A stretch of 64,000 nt of DNA, taken from Pseudomonas vranovensis DSM 16006. Its GTDB lineage: Bacteria > Pseudomonadota > Gammaproteobacteria > Pseudomonadales > Pseudomonadaceae. The DNA lies in assembly GCF_000425805.1 (NCBI RefSeq), contig NZ_AUED01000002.1, positions 372,001-436,000 on the forward strand, given 5' to 3'. The stretch's first letter is position 1. Every line of letters begins with the position of its first letter. This document shows, piece after piece, positions 22,312 to 30,985 of the stretch. The translations under genes were made by a program, and so were the position numbers. The notes under the pieces were generated by a model, which saw only the letters and a program-made list of their open reading frames with translations, ran no database searches and was not told where the DNA came from.

Positions 22312-23091
22312 TCATAGGGCCTTCTCCCGGTAGCGCTCGCCCCTTGCACGGGCCAGGCATGCTTCACGAAACGCCCGGAACAGACGCAGCGAAACCGGGT
22401 TTTCGGCCAGGCGGTACTCGGGGTGCCATTGCACACCGACTACAAAGCCCGGGGCGTCTGGCATCGACACCGCTTCAATCAACCCATCGGGCGCCCGCGC
22501 TTCCGCGCGCAAATCACCCGCCAGGCGATCGATGCCCTGGCTGTGAAGGGAATTGACCATGAAGCCGGGCTCCAGCCCAAGGCGCTCGAACAACCCGCCG
22601 GGCTGAACGGTAACGCTATGGCGCGGGCTGTATTGCTCTTCCAGTGGTGCGTCCTGCGGCTCGCGGTGATCCAGGAAACCTGGCAGCTCCTGCACCCGCT
22701 GGTGCAAGGTGCCGCCCAGGGCGACATTCAGTTCCTGAAACCCACGGCAGATGCAGAACACCGGCACACCGCTGGCAATGGCGGCCTGCAGCAAAGGCAG
22801 GGTCAAGCGGTCGCGAAACACATCGTGCTTCGTACCTTCCACGCTGGGGGCGCCATTGTAATGATGCGGCTCGACATTTGAAGGCGAACCGGTAAAAAGA
22901 ATGCCATCCAGGCGCTCGAGCACGCGCTGTGGATCGACTGGCTCGGCCCGCGCCGGAAGAATCAGCGGAATCCCGGCGAAGCCTGCCGCCTCGACATATT
23001 TGTCGCCCACGGTATGCGACGAGTTGTGGCCAAGCTGCTGACGACAAGCCGAAATGCCAATCAAAGGCGGCAGGTCATTGGTAGTTTGCAT
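22312..23091 (-). CDS. puuD: Gamma-glutamyl-gamma-aminobutyrate hydrolase
   Basis: A 259-residue class I glutamine amidotransferase-like hydrolase. The nucleophile is C115 in FCICRGFQELN and the His-Glu pair is in VGVQWHPEY. PuuD enzymes split gamma-Glu-GABA into glutamate and GABA, the last step of the gamma-glutamylated putrescine route. It sits 14 bases after the dehydrogenase gene. Pseudomonads carry several paralogues (SpuA-type), so the preferred polyamine is inferred. Confidence 0.88.
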   Translation of the reverse strand: MQTTNDLPPLIGISACRQQLGHNSSHTVGDKYVEAAGFAGIPLILPARAEPVDPQRVLERLDGILFTGSPSNVEPHHYNGAPSVEGTKHDVFRDRLTLPLLQAAIASGVPVFCICRGFQELNVALGGTLHQRVQELPGFLDHREPQDAPLEEQYSPRHSVTVQPGGLFERLGLEPGFMVNSLHSQGIDRLAGDLRAEARAPDGLIEAVSMPDAPGFVVGVQWHPEYRLAENPVSLRLFRAFREACLARARGERYREKAL

Positions 23092-23105
23092 GGGTTCACC
23101 CTCCC

Positions 23106-24599
23106 TTACAGCTTGATCCAGGTCGCCTTGAGTTCGGTGTATTTGTCAAAAGCGTGCAGCGACTTGTCACGGCCATTACCCGACTGCTTGAAGCCGCCGA
23201 ACGGCGCGGTCATGTCACCGCCGTCATACTGGTTGACCCAGACACTGCCGGCACGCAGGGCACGGGCGGTCTTGTGGGCGCGAGAAATATCGCTGGTCCA
23301 CACGGCTGCGGCCAGGCCGAAAGGCGAGTCGTTGGCAATGGCCACGGCCTCCTCGGCGCTGTCGAAGGTGATCACTGACAGCACCGGCCCGAAGATCTCC
23401 TCGCGCGCGATGCGCATGGCGTTGGTGACGCCATCGAAGATTGCCGGCTGCACATACACACCGCAGGTGTCTTCCAGCACGCGCTCGCCACCGGTCAGCA
23501 GCGTGGCCCCATCGGCCTTGCCGGCCGCGATGTAGCCCAGCACGGTGTCTAGCTGCGTGGTATCTACCAGGGCACCCACACGGGTTTCGGGGTCCAGCGC
23601 GTGGCCCGGTTTCCAAGCCTTGAGCGCGTCGACCACCATCGGCAGGAAGCGCGCCTTGATGCTGCGCTCGATCAACAGGCGTGAACCGGCAATGCACACC
23701 TCGCCCTGGTTGAAGGCGATGGCGGCCGCGGCAGCTTCAGCGGCGGCCTGCAAGTCGGGGGCATCGGCGAACACGATGTTCGGACTCTTGCCACCGGCTT
23801 CCAGCCAGACACGCTTCATGTTCGACTCACCGGCATAGACCATCAGCTGCTTGGCAATGCGGGTGGAGCCCGTGAACACCAGGGTGTCCACATCCATGTG
23901 CAGGGCCAAGGCCTTGCCGACGGTATGGCCGAAACCTGGCAGCACGTTCAGCACGCCTGCGGGGATTCCGGCCTCCAGGGCCAACTGGGCGATACGAATC
24001 GCCGTCAGCGGTGATTTTTCGGACGGCTTCAAGATCACCGAGTTACCGGTGGCCAGGGCCGGGCCGAGCTTCCAGCAGGCCATCATCAGTGGGAAGTTCC
24101 ACGGAACAATGGCCGCGACCACGCCGACCGGCGAGCGGGTGACCAAACCCAGCTGGTCGGACGGGGTCGCAGCAACTTCGTCGTAAATCTTGTCGATGGC
24201 TTCGGCATTCCAGCGGATGGCATTGGCCGCCGCCGGAATATCGATGCTCAGGGAGTCGGCAATGGGCTTGCCCATGTCCAGGGTTTCCAGCAATGCCAGC
24301 TCCTGGGCGTTGGCCAGCAGCAGATCGGCAAAGGCAATCAGCACACGCTTGCGTTGGGCTGGTGCCTGGTCGGCCCAGACACCACTGTCGAAGGTACGTC
24401 GCGCAGCGGCCACCGCGCGCTCGGCGTCGGCGCTGTCGCAACTGGCGATCTGCGCCAGGTGACGGCCGTCGACCGGGCTCGAGCAATCGAAAGTGTCACC
24501 AGCGACACTGGTGCAATACTGCCCGTCGATAAAGGCGCGGCCTTCGATCTTCAGGGTCTGGAACAGCTGTTCCCAGTGTTCACGTGGTGCAGTTGCCAT
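23106..24599 (-). CDS. puuC: Aldehyde dehydrogenase (PuuC-like), copy 2
   Basis: A 497-residue enzyme with catalytic E267 and C302, aligning without gaps to the copy at 6676-8169. The central block (residues about 130-320) and the last 50 residues are nearly identical between the two, while the first 130 differ more. Placed between the ligase and the hydrolase genes, it should oxidise gamma-glutamyl-gamma-aminobutyraldehyde to gamma-Glu-GABA. The gap to the ligase gene is 18 bases, which suggests an operon. Confidence 0.9.
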   Translation of the reverse strand: MATAPREHWEQLFQTLKIEGRAFIDGQYCTSVAGDTFDCSSPVDGRHLAQIASCDSADAERAVAAARRTFDSGVWADQAPAQRKRVLIAFADLLLANAQELALLETLDMGKPIADSLSIDIPAAANAIRWNAEAIDKIYDEVAATPSDQLGLVTRSPVGVVAAIVPWNFPLMMACWKLGPALATGNSVILKPSEKSPLTAIRIAQLALEAGIPAGVLNVLPGFGHTVGKALALHMDVDTLVFTGSTRIAKQLMVYAGESNMKRVWLEAGGKSPNIVFADAPDLQAAAEAAAAAIAFNQGEVCIAGSRLLIERSIKARFLPMVVDALKAWKPGHALDPETRVGALVDTTQLDTVLGYIAAGKADGATLLTGGERVLEDTCGVYVQPAIFDGVTNAMRIAREEIFGPVLSVITFDSAEEAVAIANDSPFGLAAAVWTSDISRAHKTARALRAGSVWVNQYDGGDMTAPFGGFKQSGNGRDKSLHAFDKYTELKATWIKL

Positions 24600-24617
24600 T
24601 GTTGTTTTCTCCGGGCA

Positions 24618-26000
24618 TCACACGGTATGCAGGTACCAGTTGTATTCGAGGTCGGAAATCGACACCTCGAACTCGGCCATTTCGCTTTCCTTGCAGGCGA
24701 CAAAAATGTCGATGTAGTCCGGGCTGATGTATTGGTTCAGCACTTCACTGTCATCGAGTTCACGCAGCGCATCGCGCAAGTTGTTCGGCAGGCTCTGCTC
24801 CAGCTGTTCGTACGAGTTGCCTTCGATAGGCGCACCCGGCTCGATCTGATGGGTCAGGCCGTGGTGAATACCGGCCAGAATCGCTGCCATCATCAGGTAG
24901 GGGTTGGCGTCGGCGCCGGCTACGCGGTGCTCGATACGCACGGCATCGCTGCTGCCGGTTGGCACACGCACCGCCACAGTACGGTTGTCCAGGCCCCAGC
25001 TCGGTGCATTGGGCACATAGAATTGAGCGCCGAAACGGCGGTACGAGTTGACGTTCGGGCACAGGAAGGCCATCGACGCCGGCATGGTCTCGAGCACGCC
25101 ACCGATGGCGTGACGCAGGGTCTGGCTCTGCTCGGGATCGTCGCTGGCGAAAATGTTCTTGCCGGTTTTCTTGTCCAGCAGCGAAATATGCACGTGCAGA
25201 CCGTTGCCGGCCTGGCCCGGATAGGGCTTGGCCATGAAGGTGGAATCCATCTCATGGTCGTACGCGATGTTCTTGATCAGGCGCTTGAGCAGCACCGCGT
25301 AGTCGCACGCCTTCATCGGGTCGACGACATGGTGCATGTTCACTTCGAACTGCGCCGGAGCACTTTCCTTGACGATGGCATCGGCCGGAATGCCCTGCTC
25401 TTTGGCAGCCTCGAGCATGTCCTGCAGGCAGTCGACGTATTCGTCCAGATCGTCGATCAGGTAAACCTGAGTCGACATCGGGCGCTTGCCGGAGATCGGC
25501 GAGCGCGGCGGTTGCGGGCGACCGTTGAGGTTATCCTGGTCGATCAGGTAGAACTCAAGCTCGAAGGCCGCACAGATGTCCAGGCCCAGCGCGTCGAACT
25601 TCTCTACCACACCACGAAGCACTTCCCGCGGGTCAGCGAAGAACGGCTTGCCGTCCAATTCGTGCATGGTCATCAGCAACTGAGCGGTTGGGCGCTTCTG
25701 CCAGGGCTCGTAGCTCAGGGTGCCGGGAATCGGGTAGCAGATACGGTCGGCATCGCCGATATCAAGGCCCAGGCCTGTGCTTTCGACGGTAGAACCGTTG
25801 ATGTCCAGGGCAAACAACGAGGCCGGCAGGTTGATGCCTTTTTCGTAGACCTTGACCAGGCTCGCACGCTCGATGCGCTTGCCCCGTACCACGCCGTTCA
25901 TGTCTGCAATCAGCAGGTCGACAAATTGCACCTCAGGGTAGGCCTTGAGAAATTCACCCATCTCGTCGAGAGGGATGGCGCACGGAGAGACCGACGTCAT
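24618..26000 (-). CDS. puuA: Glutamate-putrescine ligase (glutamine synthetase family)
   Basis: A 460-residue protein of the GlnA/PuuA type. The metal and glutamate site is seen in AAFELEFYLI, then GNGLHVHISL, and the ATP-binding part contains RVPTGSSDAVRIEHR. It lacks the adenylylation-site tail of housekeeping GlnA. PuuA enzymes attach glutamate to putrescine with ATP, the first step of the route. It is the first gene of the minus-strand unit with dehydrogenase, hydrolase and permease, and is divergent from a LysR-type gene. Pseudomonads have several such ligases with different amine preferences. Confidence 0.88.
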   Translation of the reverse strand: MTSVSPCAIPLDEMGEFLKAYPEVQFVDLLIADMNGVVRGKRIERASLVKVYEKGINLPASLFALDINGSTVESTGLGLDIGDADRICYPIPGTLSYEPWQKRPTAQLLMTMHELDGKPFFADPREVLRGVVEKFDALGLDICAAFELEFYLIDQDNLNGRPQPPRSPISGKRPMSTQVYLIDDLDEYVDCLQDMLEAAKEQGIPADAIVKESAPAQFEVNMHHVVDPMKACDYAVLLKRLIKNIAYDHEMDSTFMAKPYPGQAGNGLHVHISLLDKKTGKNIFASDDPEQSQTLRHAIGGVLETMPASMAFLCPNVNSYRRFGAQFYVPNAPSWGLDNRTVAVRVPTGSSDAVRIEHRVAGADANPYLMMAAILAGIHHGLTHQIEPGAPIEGNSYEQLEQSLPNNLRDALRELDDSEVLNQYISPDYIDIFVACKESEMAEFEVSISDLEYNWYLHTV

Positions 26001-26078
26001 GGCTAGGCATCCTTTGATTTTTTATCGGGCGACTGTGGGGAGGTACTGCTGCGCTATCGGGAGCGGCGATGGTTTGGT

Positions 26079-26086
26079 TTGTTGTT
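26079..26086 (-). promoter_or_regulatory. Crc/Hfq-type CA motif in puuA leader
   Basis: On the minus strand the motif AACAACAA, a match to the AANAANAA pattern bound by Hfq with Crc, lies about 80 bases before the puuA start and is followed by ACCAAACC. Known functional motifs are often nearer the start codon, so this is only a candidate. Confidence 0.35.
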
Positions 26087-26166
26087 TTAAGGAGTCCCAT
26101 CGTGGGGAACTGCCGGACGTCGTCTTTACTAGGACGCACGTTCCAAAAATCTGACAGCGTTGTGAG

Positions 26167-26195
26167 TTGATTCACCGCTGCCGCTTCACTATAGA
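26167..26195 (+). promoter_or_regulatory. Sigma-70 promoter for the LysR gene
   Basis: TTGATT (26167-26172) is followed after exactly 17 bases by TATAGA (26190-26195). It would start transcription about 45 bases before ATG 26247, in the gap shared with puuA. Confidence 0.65.
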
Positions 26196-26246
26196 ATGGC
26201 CCCAGCGCAACAGACATTGGCATTTAGGCAAGTAAAGAGTGCACCC

Positions 26247-27125
26247 ATGCAATATCAGATCAGTCACGCCGACCTATCGCTGGTCCTCGCCCTGGTACGC
26301 GGACGCTCGCTGGCCAAGGCGGCAGAGCTGCTACGGGTAGACGTTTCAACGGTGTTCCGCTCGATCCGGCGCATGGAAGCCGCCCTGGGTACCGCGTTAT
26401 TCGTCAAAAGCCGCAAAGGCTACATCCCCACTGGCACTGCCCAGGCCCTGGCCGAACAGGCCGAGCGCGCCGAGCAGGCCCTGGATGCCGCCCGAGTGGC
26501 CCTGGAGCATGGTGAGCAAGTGGTGAGTGGTACCGTGCGCCTGACCTGCACCGATGCAGTGCTGCACAGCCTGTTGCTGCCGGCGCTGGCCGAGTTCATG
26601 CCGGCCTACCCTGCGCTTTCGCTTGAGCTGGCCACCTCTAACACCTTCGCCAACCTGAGCCGCCGCGACGCCGACCTCGCCCTGCGCCTGACCAACTCGC
26701 CACCGGAGCACCTGGTCGGTCGCTGCCTGGGCAAGGCCTCCTACGTGGTGTGTGGCCGCGAAGAGTTTCGCGAAAAGCTCAAGGAAACCCCGGCCAGCCT
26801 GCCCTGGATCGCCCCGGATGACACCATGCAGGACCACTCCACCGTGGTCTGGCGCAGTGAGCACCTGCCGGGAGTGATGCCCCGCTACCGATGCAGCAGT
26901 ATCTCTGCCATAGCCCAATTGGTCAGTGCCGGCATGGGTGTGGCCGCGCTGCCAGACTACATGGCCCACACCCTGCCGGGGGTCGCGCCTTTGAGCGATG
27001 CCTTGCCCGGTTGTGACACCGAGCTCTGGTTGCTGACTCGTCCGGACTGCCGCGCGCTGCGCTCAGTACAGACGCTGTTCGATGAGCTGACCCCTCGGCT
27101 GCGTGATGCATTGGGGCGCCAATAA
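26247..27125 (+). CDS. LysR family transcriptional regulator
   Basis: A 292-residue regulator. Residues 1-65 form the winged helix (HADLSLVLALVRGRSLAKAA, then STVFRSIRRMEAALG) and residues 90-290 the effector-binding fold. It is divergent from the polyamine operon, the usual position of a LysR-type activator relative to its target, so control of puuA is a reasonable inference. ATG 26247 follows AAGAG and gives the family-normal N-terminus; the frame opens 17 codons earlier, upstream of the likely transcription start. Confidence 0.9.
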   Translation: MQYQISHADLSLVLALVRGRSLAKAAELLRVDVSTVFRSIRRMEAALGTALFVKSRKGYIPTGTAQALAEQAERAEQALDAARVALEHGEQVVSGTVRLTCTDAVLHSLLLPALAEFMPAYPALSLELATSNTFANLSRRDADLALRLTNSPPEHLVGRCLGKASYVVCGREEFREKLKETPASLPWIAPDDTMQDHSTVVWRSEHLPGVMPRYRCSSISAIAQLVSAGMGVAALPDYMAHTLPGVAPLSDALPGCDTELWLLTRPDCRALRSVQTLFDELTPRLRDALGRQ

Positions 27126-27134
27126 GGCGTCACC

Positions 27135-27163
27135 GTGGCGCAACAGCGGGCTTGCGCCACGAT
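27135..27163 (+). repeat. REP-like element after the LysR gene
   Basis: A variant of the P. putida REP (AGCGGGCTTGCGCCACGAT at 27145-27163). GTGGCGCAA at 27135-27143 pairs perfectly with TTGCGCCAC at 27152-27160, so it can also form a hairpin ten bases after the LysR stop. No T-run follows. Confidence 0.65.
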
Positions 27164-27193
27164 ATACCTGGATTCACTGCCACAACAGGACAC

Positions 27194-27223
27194 TTGAAAT
27201 AGAGCCCTGTAACTGGATATTGT
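27194..27223 (+). promoter_or_regulatory. Candidate rpoZ promoter
   Basis: TTGAAA (27194-27199) and TATTGT (27218-27223) are 18 bases apart. A start near 27230 would place the long inverted repeat at 27235-27294 at the very 5' end of the rpoZ transcript. Confidence 0.45.
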
Positions 27224-27234
27224 CGACCTATCAA

Positions 27235-27294
27235 GGACTCGAATCGAAATCAGCGCTTCCCTAAAGGCTGGTGATTTTTTAAACTATCGAGTCC
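27235..27294 (+). other. Structured leader candidate before rpoZ
   Basis: GGACTCGA at 27235-27242 is the exact reverse complement of TCGAGTCC at 27287-27294. Inside, AAATCAGC (27247-27254) can pair with the GCTGGTGATTT segment (27267-27277) with one bulged base. The nested arms form one extended hairpin ending about 48 bases before the rpoZ start. Confidence 0.5.
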
Positions 27295-27341
27295 GCTCGC
27301 CCATTCGGGCTGAACACCGCATTTGCTACTTGAGGAAGACC

Positions 27342-27608
27342 ATGGCCCGCGTAACCGTTGAAGACTGCCTAGAACACGTGGATAACCGTTTTGAGCTGGT
27401 CATGCTCTCTACCAAGCGTGCCCGTCAGCTGGCCACCGGCGGCAAAGAGCCGAAAGTGGCATGGGAAAACGACAAACCTACTGTCGTTGCCCTGCGTGAA
27501 ATTGCTGAAGGCATCTGCACTCCAGAATTCATTGCCGCCGAATCCATCGTCGAAGTCGAACCTGCCTTTGCATTCGGTAGCGAGGAAGAGGCCAACGAGG
27601 CCGTCTAA
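27342..27608 (+). CDS. rpoZ: RNA polymerase omega subunit
   Basis: An 88-residue protein that aids assembly of RNA polymerase and forms part of a ppGpp-binding site. It opens [20 protein letters not shown] and contains the conserved [15 protein letters not shown] 27342 was preferred to 27330 from similarity. It is followed after 60 bases by spoT, the usual pairing. The REP and LysR gene upstream suggest a separate transcription start for rpoZ. Confidence 0.96.
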   Translation: MARVTVEDCLEHVDNRFELVMLSTKRARQLATGGKEPKVAWENDKPTVVALREIAEGICTPEFIAAESIVEVEPAFAFGSEEEANEAV

Positions 27609-27668
27609 GCCTATGCCTGGTCGATGCGGTACGGCGCAGGGCCCCATTCCTCGGCAGGAGGTAACACT

Positions 27669-29777
27669 GTGCCGAGCATAGACGCCCTCGCCGATCGACT
27701 GTCGACCTACCTCGGCGCCGACCAGGTCAACCTGGTGCGCCGGGCGTACTTCTACGCCGAACAAGCCCACGACGGCCAGCGCCGTCGCAGCGGCGAAGCC
27801 TACGTCACGCATCCGCTGGCGGTGGCCAGCATCCTTGCCGACATGCACATGGACCATCAGAGCCTGATGGCTGCCATGCTCCATGACGTGATCGAAGACA
27901 CCGGCATTGCCAAAGAGGCGCTCAGCTCGCAATTTGGCGAGACCGTGGCCGAACTGGTCGACGGGGTCAGCAAGCTGACCCAGATGAACTTCGAGACCAA
28001 GGCCGAGGCCCAGGCGGAAAACTTCCAGAAAATGGCCATGGCCATGGCCCGGGACATCCGTGTGATCCTGGTGAAACTGGCCGACCGCCTGCACAACATG
28101 CGCACCCTTGAGGTGCTGTCTGGCGAAAAGCGCCGACGCATCGCCAAAGAAACCCTCGAAATCTATGCCCCCATCGCCAATCGCCTGGGCATGCACAGCG
28201 TGCGCGTGGAGTTCGAGGACCTGGGCTTCAAGGCCATGCACCCGATGCGTTCGGCGCGCATCTACCAGGCCGTCAAGCGCGCGCGCGGCAACCGCAAGGA
28301 AATCGTCAACAAGATCGAAGAGTCACTGGCCCATTGCCTGGCCGTCGACGGCATCGAAGGCGAAGTCAGTGGCCGGCAAAAGCACCTTTATGGCATCTAC
28401 AAGAAGATGCGCGGCAAGCGCCGCGCCTTCAACGAGATCATGGATGTCTATGCGTTTCGCATCATCGTCGACAAGGTAGACACCTGCTACCGCGTGCTCG
28501 GCGCCGTGCACAACCTGTACAAGCCACTGCCCGGACGCTTCAAGGACTATATTGCGATCCCCAAGGCCAACGGCTACCAGTCGCTGCACACCACCCTGTT
28601 CGGCATGCACGGGGTGCCCATCGAGATCCAGATCCGCACCCGCGAAATGGAAGAGATGGCCAACAACGGCATCGCCGCCCACTGGCTGTACAAGTCCAGT
28701 GACGACGAGCAGCCAAAGGGCACCCATGCCCGCGCTCGCCAGTGGGTCAAAGGTGTGCTGGAAATGCAGCAGCGTGCCGGCAACTCGCTGGAATTCATCG
28801 AAAGCGTGAAGATCGACCTGTTCCCCGACGAGGTCTACGTCTTCACGCCCAAAGGCCGGATCATGGAGCTGCCAAAAGGCTCCACGGCGGTCGATTTTGC
28901 CTATGCGGTACACACCGACGTCGGCAACAGCTGCATTGCCTGCCGGATCAATCGCCGCCTGGCGCCATTGTCCGAGCCTCTGCAGAGCGGTTCGACCGTC
29001 GAGATCGTCAGCGCCCCGGGCGCTCGCCCAAACCCAGCCTGGCTCAACTTCGTGGTCACCGGCAAGGCCCGCACGCATATCCGCCATGCCCTCAAGCTGC
29101 AACGTCGCTCCGAGTCCATCAACCTGGGCGAACGCTTGCTGAACAAAGTCCTCAACGGTTTCGACAGCGCCCTGGACAAAATTCCGCAGGAACGCATCCA
29201 GGCCATGCTCAGCGAGTACCGCCTCGAACAGATCGAGGACATGCTCGAAGACATCGGCCTGGGCAACCGCATGGCCTATGTCGTTGCCCGTCGCCTGCTG
29301 TCCACCGAAGGCGAACAGCTACCGACCCCGGAGGGCCCACTGGCCATTCGCGGCACCGAAGGCCTGGTACTGAGCTACGCCAAATGCTGTACGCCGATTC
29401 CAGGCGACCCGATCGTCGGTCACCTGTCGGCGGGCAAGGGCATGGTCGTTCACCTGGAGAACTGCCGCAATATCAGCGAAATCCGCCACAACCCGGAAAA
29501 ATGCGTACAGCTGTCCTGGGCCAAGGATGTCACTGGCGAATTCAATGTCGAACTGCGCGTCGAGCTGGAGCACCAGCGCGGCCTGATCGCCCTGCTGGCC
29601 AGCAGCGTCAATGCCGCCGACGGCAACATCGAGAAAATCAGCATGGACGAGCGCGATGGTCGCATCAGCGTGGTCCAACTGGTGGTCAGCGTACACGACC
29701 GTGTACACCTGGCCCGCGTGATCAAGAAACTACGCGCCCTGACCGGCGTGATCCGCATCACCCGCATGCGTGCGTAG
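27669..29777 (+). CDS. spoT: Bifunctional (p)ppGpp synthetase/hydrolase SpoT
   Basis: A 702-residue RelA/SpoT enzyme. The HD hydrolase domain has H72-D73 in MLHDVIEDT, the same numbering as E. coli SpoT, and a second HD-family segment KLADRLHNMRTL. The synthetase region contains KDYIAIPKANGYQSLHTT, the TGS domain DEVYVFTPKG and HTDVGNSC, and the C-terminus is an ACT domain. The hydrolase residues are intact, so it should balance making and degrading (p)ppGpp. The start is GTG 27669, just after AGGAGGT; the open frame before it includes no better site. Confidence 0.96.
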   Translation: MPSIDALADRLSTYLGADQVNLVRRAYFYAEQAHDGQRRRSGEAYVTHPLAVASILADMHMDHQSLMAAMLHDVIEDTGIAKEALSSQFGETVAELVDGVSKLTQMNFETKAEAQAENFQKMAMAMARDIRVILVKLADRLHNMRTLEVLSGEKRRRIAKETLEIYAPIANRLGMHSVRVEFEDLGFKAMHPMRSARIYQAVKRARGNRKEIVNKIEESLAHCLAVDGIEGEVSGRQKHLYGIYKKMRGKRRAFNEIMDVYAFRIIVDKVDTCYRVLGAVHNLYKPLPGRFKDYIAIPKANGYQSLHTTLFGMHGVPIEIQIRTREMEEMANNGIAAHWLYKSSDDEQPKGTHARARQWVKGVLEMQQRAGNSLEFIESVKIDLFPDEVYVFTPKGRIMELPKGSTAVDFAYAVHTDVGNSCIACRINRRLAPLSEPLQSGSTVEIVSAPGARPNPAWLNFVVTGKARTHIRHALKLQRRSESINLGERLLNKVLNGFDSALDKIPQERIQAMLSEYRLEQIEDMLEDIGLGNRMAYVVARRLLSTEGEQLPTPEGPLAIRGTEGLVLSYAKCCTPIPGDPIVGHLSAGKGMVVHLENCRNISEIRHNPEKCVQLSWAKDVTGEFNVELRVELEHQRGLIALLASSVNAADGNIEKISMDERDGRISVVQLVVSVHDRVHLARVIKKLRALTGVIRITRMRA

Positions 29778-29800
29778 CCCAATAACAGCAAGGAGTCATC

Positions 29801-30181
29801 ATGACCAAGACCGTCATCACCAGTGACAAGGCCCCAGCCGCCATCGGCACCTACTCCCAGGCGATCAAGGCCGGCAACACGGTGTACATGTCCGGGCAGA
29901 TCCCGCTGGACCCAAAAACCATGGAACTGGTTGAAGGCTTCGAGGCCCAGACCGTTCAGGTCTTCGAGAACCTCAAGGCCGTTGCCGAAGCCGCTGGCGG
30001 TTCGTTCAAGGACATCGTCAAGCTGAACATCTTCCTGACCGACCTGGGCCACTTCGCCAAGGTCAACGAGATCATGGGCAAGTACTTCGAGCAACCTTAC
30101 CCTGCCCGCGCGGCCATCGGCGTAGCTGCCCTGCCACGCGGCTCGCAAGTTGAAATGGACGCGATCCTCGTCCTCGAGTGA
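29801..30181 (+). CDS. ridA: RidA family enamine/imine deaminase
   Basis: A 126-residue trimeric enzyme that hydrolyses reactive enamines and imines such as 2-aminoacrylate made by PLP enzymes. Family motifs are [23 protein letters not shown], and [14 protein letters not shown] with the substrate-binding arginine (R105 in E. coli). ATG follows AAGGAG. It lies 23 bases after spoT, the usual order in pseudomonads. Confidence 0.95.
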   Translation: MTKTVITSDKAPAAIGTYSQAIKAGNTVYMSGQIPLDPKTMELVEGFEAQTVQVFENLKAVAEAAGGSFKDIVKLNIFLTDLGHFAKVNEIMGKYFEQPYPARAAIGVAALPRGSQVEMDAILVLE

Positions 30182-30239
30182 TACCCCGCGCGGCGAGCCG
30201 TCCGGTTCGCCGCCGCACGACCCCGGAAGGACCCCCGAC

Positions 30240-30974
30240 ATGCGCCATGCGCTTGCCTTGGCATTGGCCGCCGCACTGCTGAGCGGCTGCTCCAGCCACA
30301 AACCCGAAGACTACAACGGCATCTGGATCAATCAGAAAGCCATCGATGCTGCCGCCAAAGGCGTCAGCCTGCGCCAAGCCCTGCGCGAGAATGGCCCCAA
30401 CTACGAGTGGAAGCTCAACGTCGCGGCCAACCAGGCCAGCTACACCAATGGTTTCGAGATCGTTGAAGGCCAACTCAAGACTGGCGAAAAGCAAAGCCAG
30501 GTCGAGTTTGGCGATGGTCAGGCCCAGGCCCTGACCCTGGACGGCGATGAGCTGGTGCAGAACGCCAGCCAGCTGTTACCGGAACAGAACTTCGAAAAGC
30601 CCAAGACCCCTGCCCCCATCGCAGCACGCACTGGCACCAGCTTCGAGCAGGCGCTGTACAGCGCTTATCTGGGCGGCAAATGGGAAATTATCGAAGGCCC
30701 CGGCAAGGGCGCAGTTGTAAAGTTTGGCGAGAACGGCAGCGTTGAAGGCCTGCCGAACCTGGACCGCTACGCCCTGTGCCTGGCTGGCGACTGCGCCGAC
30801 ATGACCGGTGAGTTCGATAGCCTCTGGCTCGAGCGCAACAAGCACGGCGCACCGTGGATTTTCAAACGTGACGGCGACCAGCTGGAAATCCTGCGGGCCC
30901 TGAACAGCGCCAAGCCGGATGAAAAACCGCAGCTGCATCCTGGCGCCCGCCAATGGTTGCTCGAGCGCGACTGA
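30240..30974 (+). CDS. Hypothetical lipoprotein
   Basis: A 244-residue protein with a clear lipoprotein signal (ALALAAALLSGCSSH, cysteine near residue 17). I do not recognise a domain. The mature part starts with KPEDYNGIWINQKAIDAA, which resembles the short openings of periplasmic beta-rich or lipocalin-like proteins, but this is not enough for a call. It contains two cysteines near CLAGDC that may form a disulphide. GGAAGGAC precedes ATG. It follows ridA after 58 bases and may share its transcript. Confidence 0.75.
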   Translation: MRHALALALAAALLSGCSSHKPEDYNGIWINQKAIDAAAKGVSLRQALRENGPNYEWKLNVAANQASYTNGFEIVEGQLKTGEKQSQVEFGDGQAQALTLDGDELVQNASQLLPEQNFEKPKTPAPIAARTGTSFEQALYSAYLGGKWEIIEGPGKGAVVKFGENGSVEGLPNLDRYALCLAGDCADMTGEFDSLWLERNKHGAPWIFKRDGDQLEILRALNSAKPDEKPQLHPGARQWLLERD

Positions 30975-30985
30975 CAGCCTTACGC

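Noticed and set aside
24354..26006. 550-codon plus-strand open frame
   Set aside because: Antisense of the glutamine-synthetase-like gene, which carries all family motifs.
26001..26246. Sigma-54 promoter for puuA
   Set aside because: TGGAACG is present on the coding strand but the matching TTGC element at the required spacing is missing.
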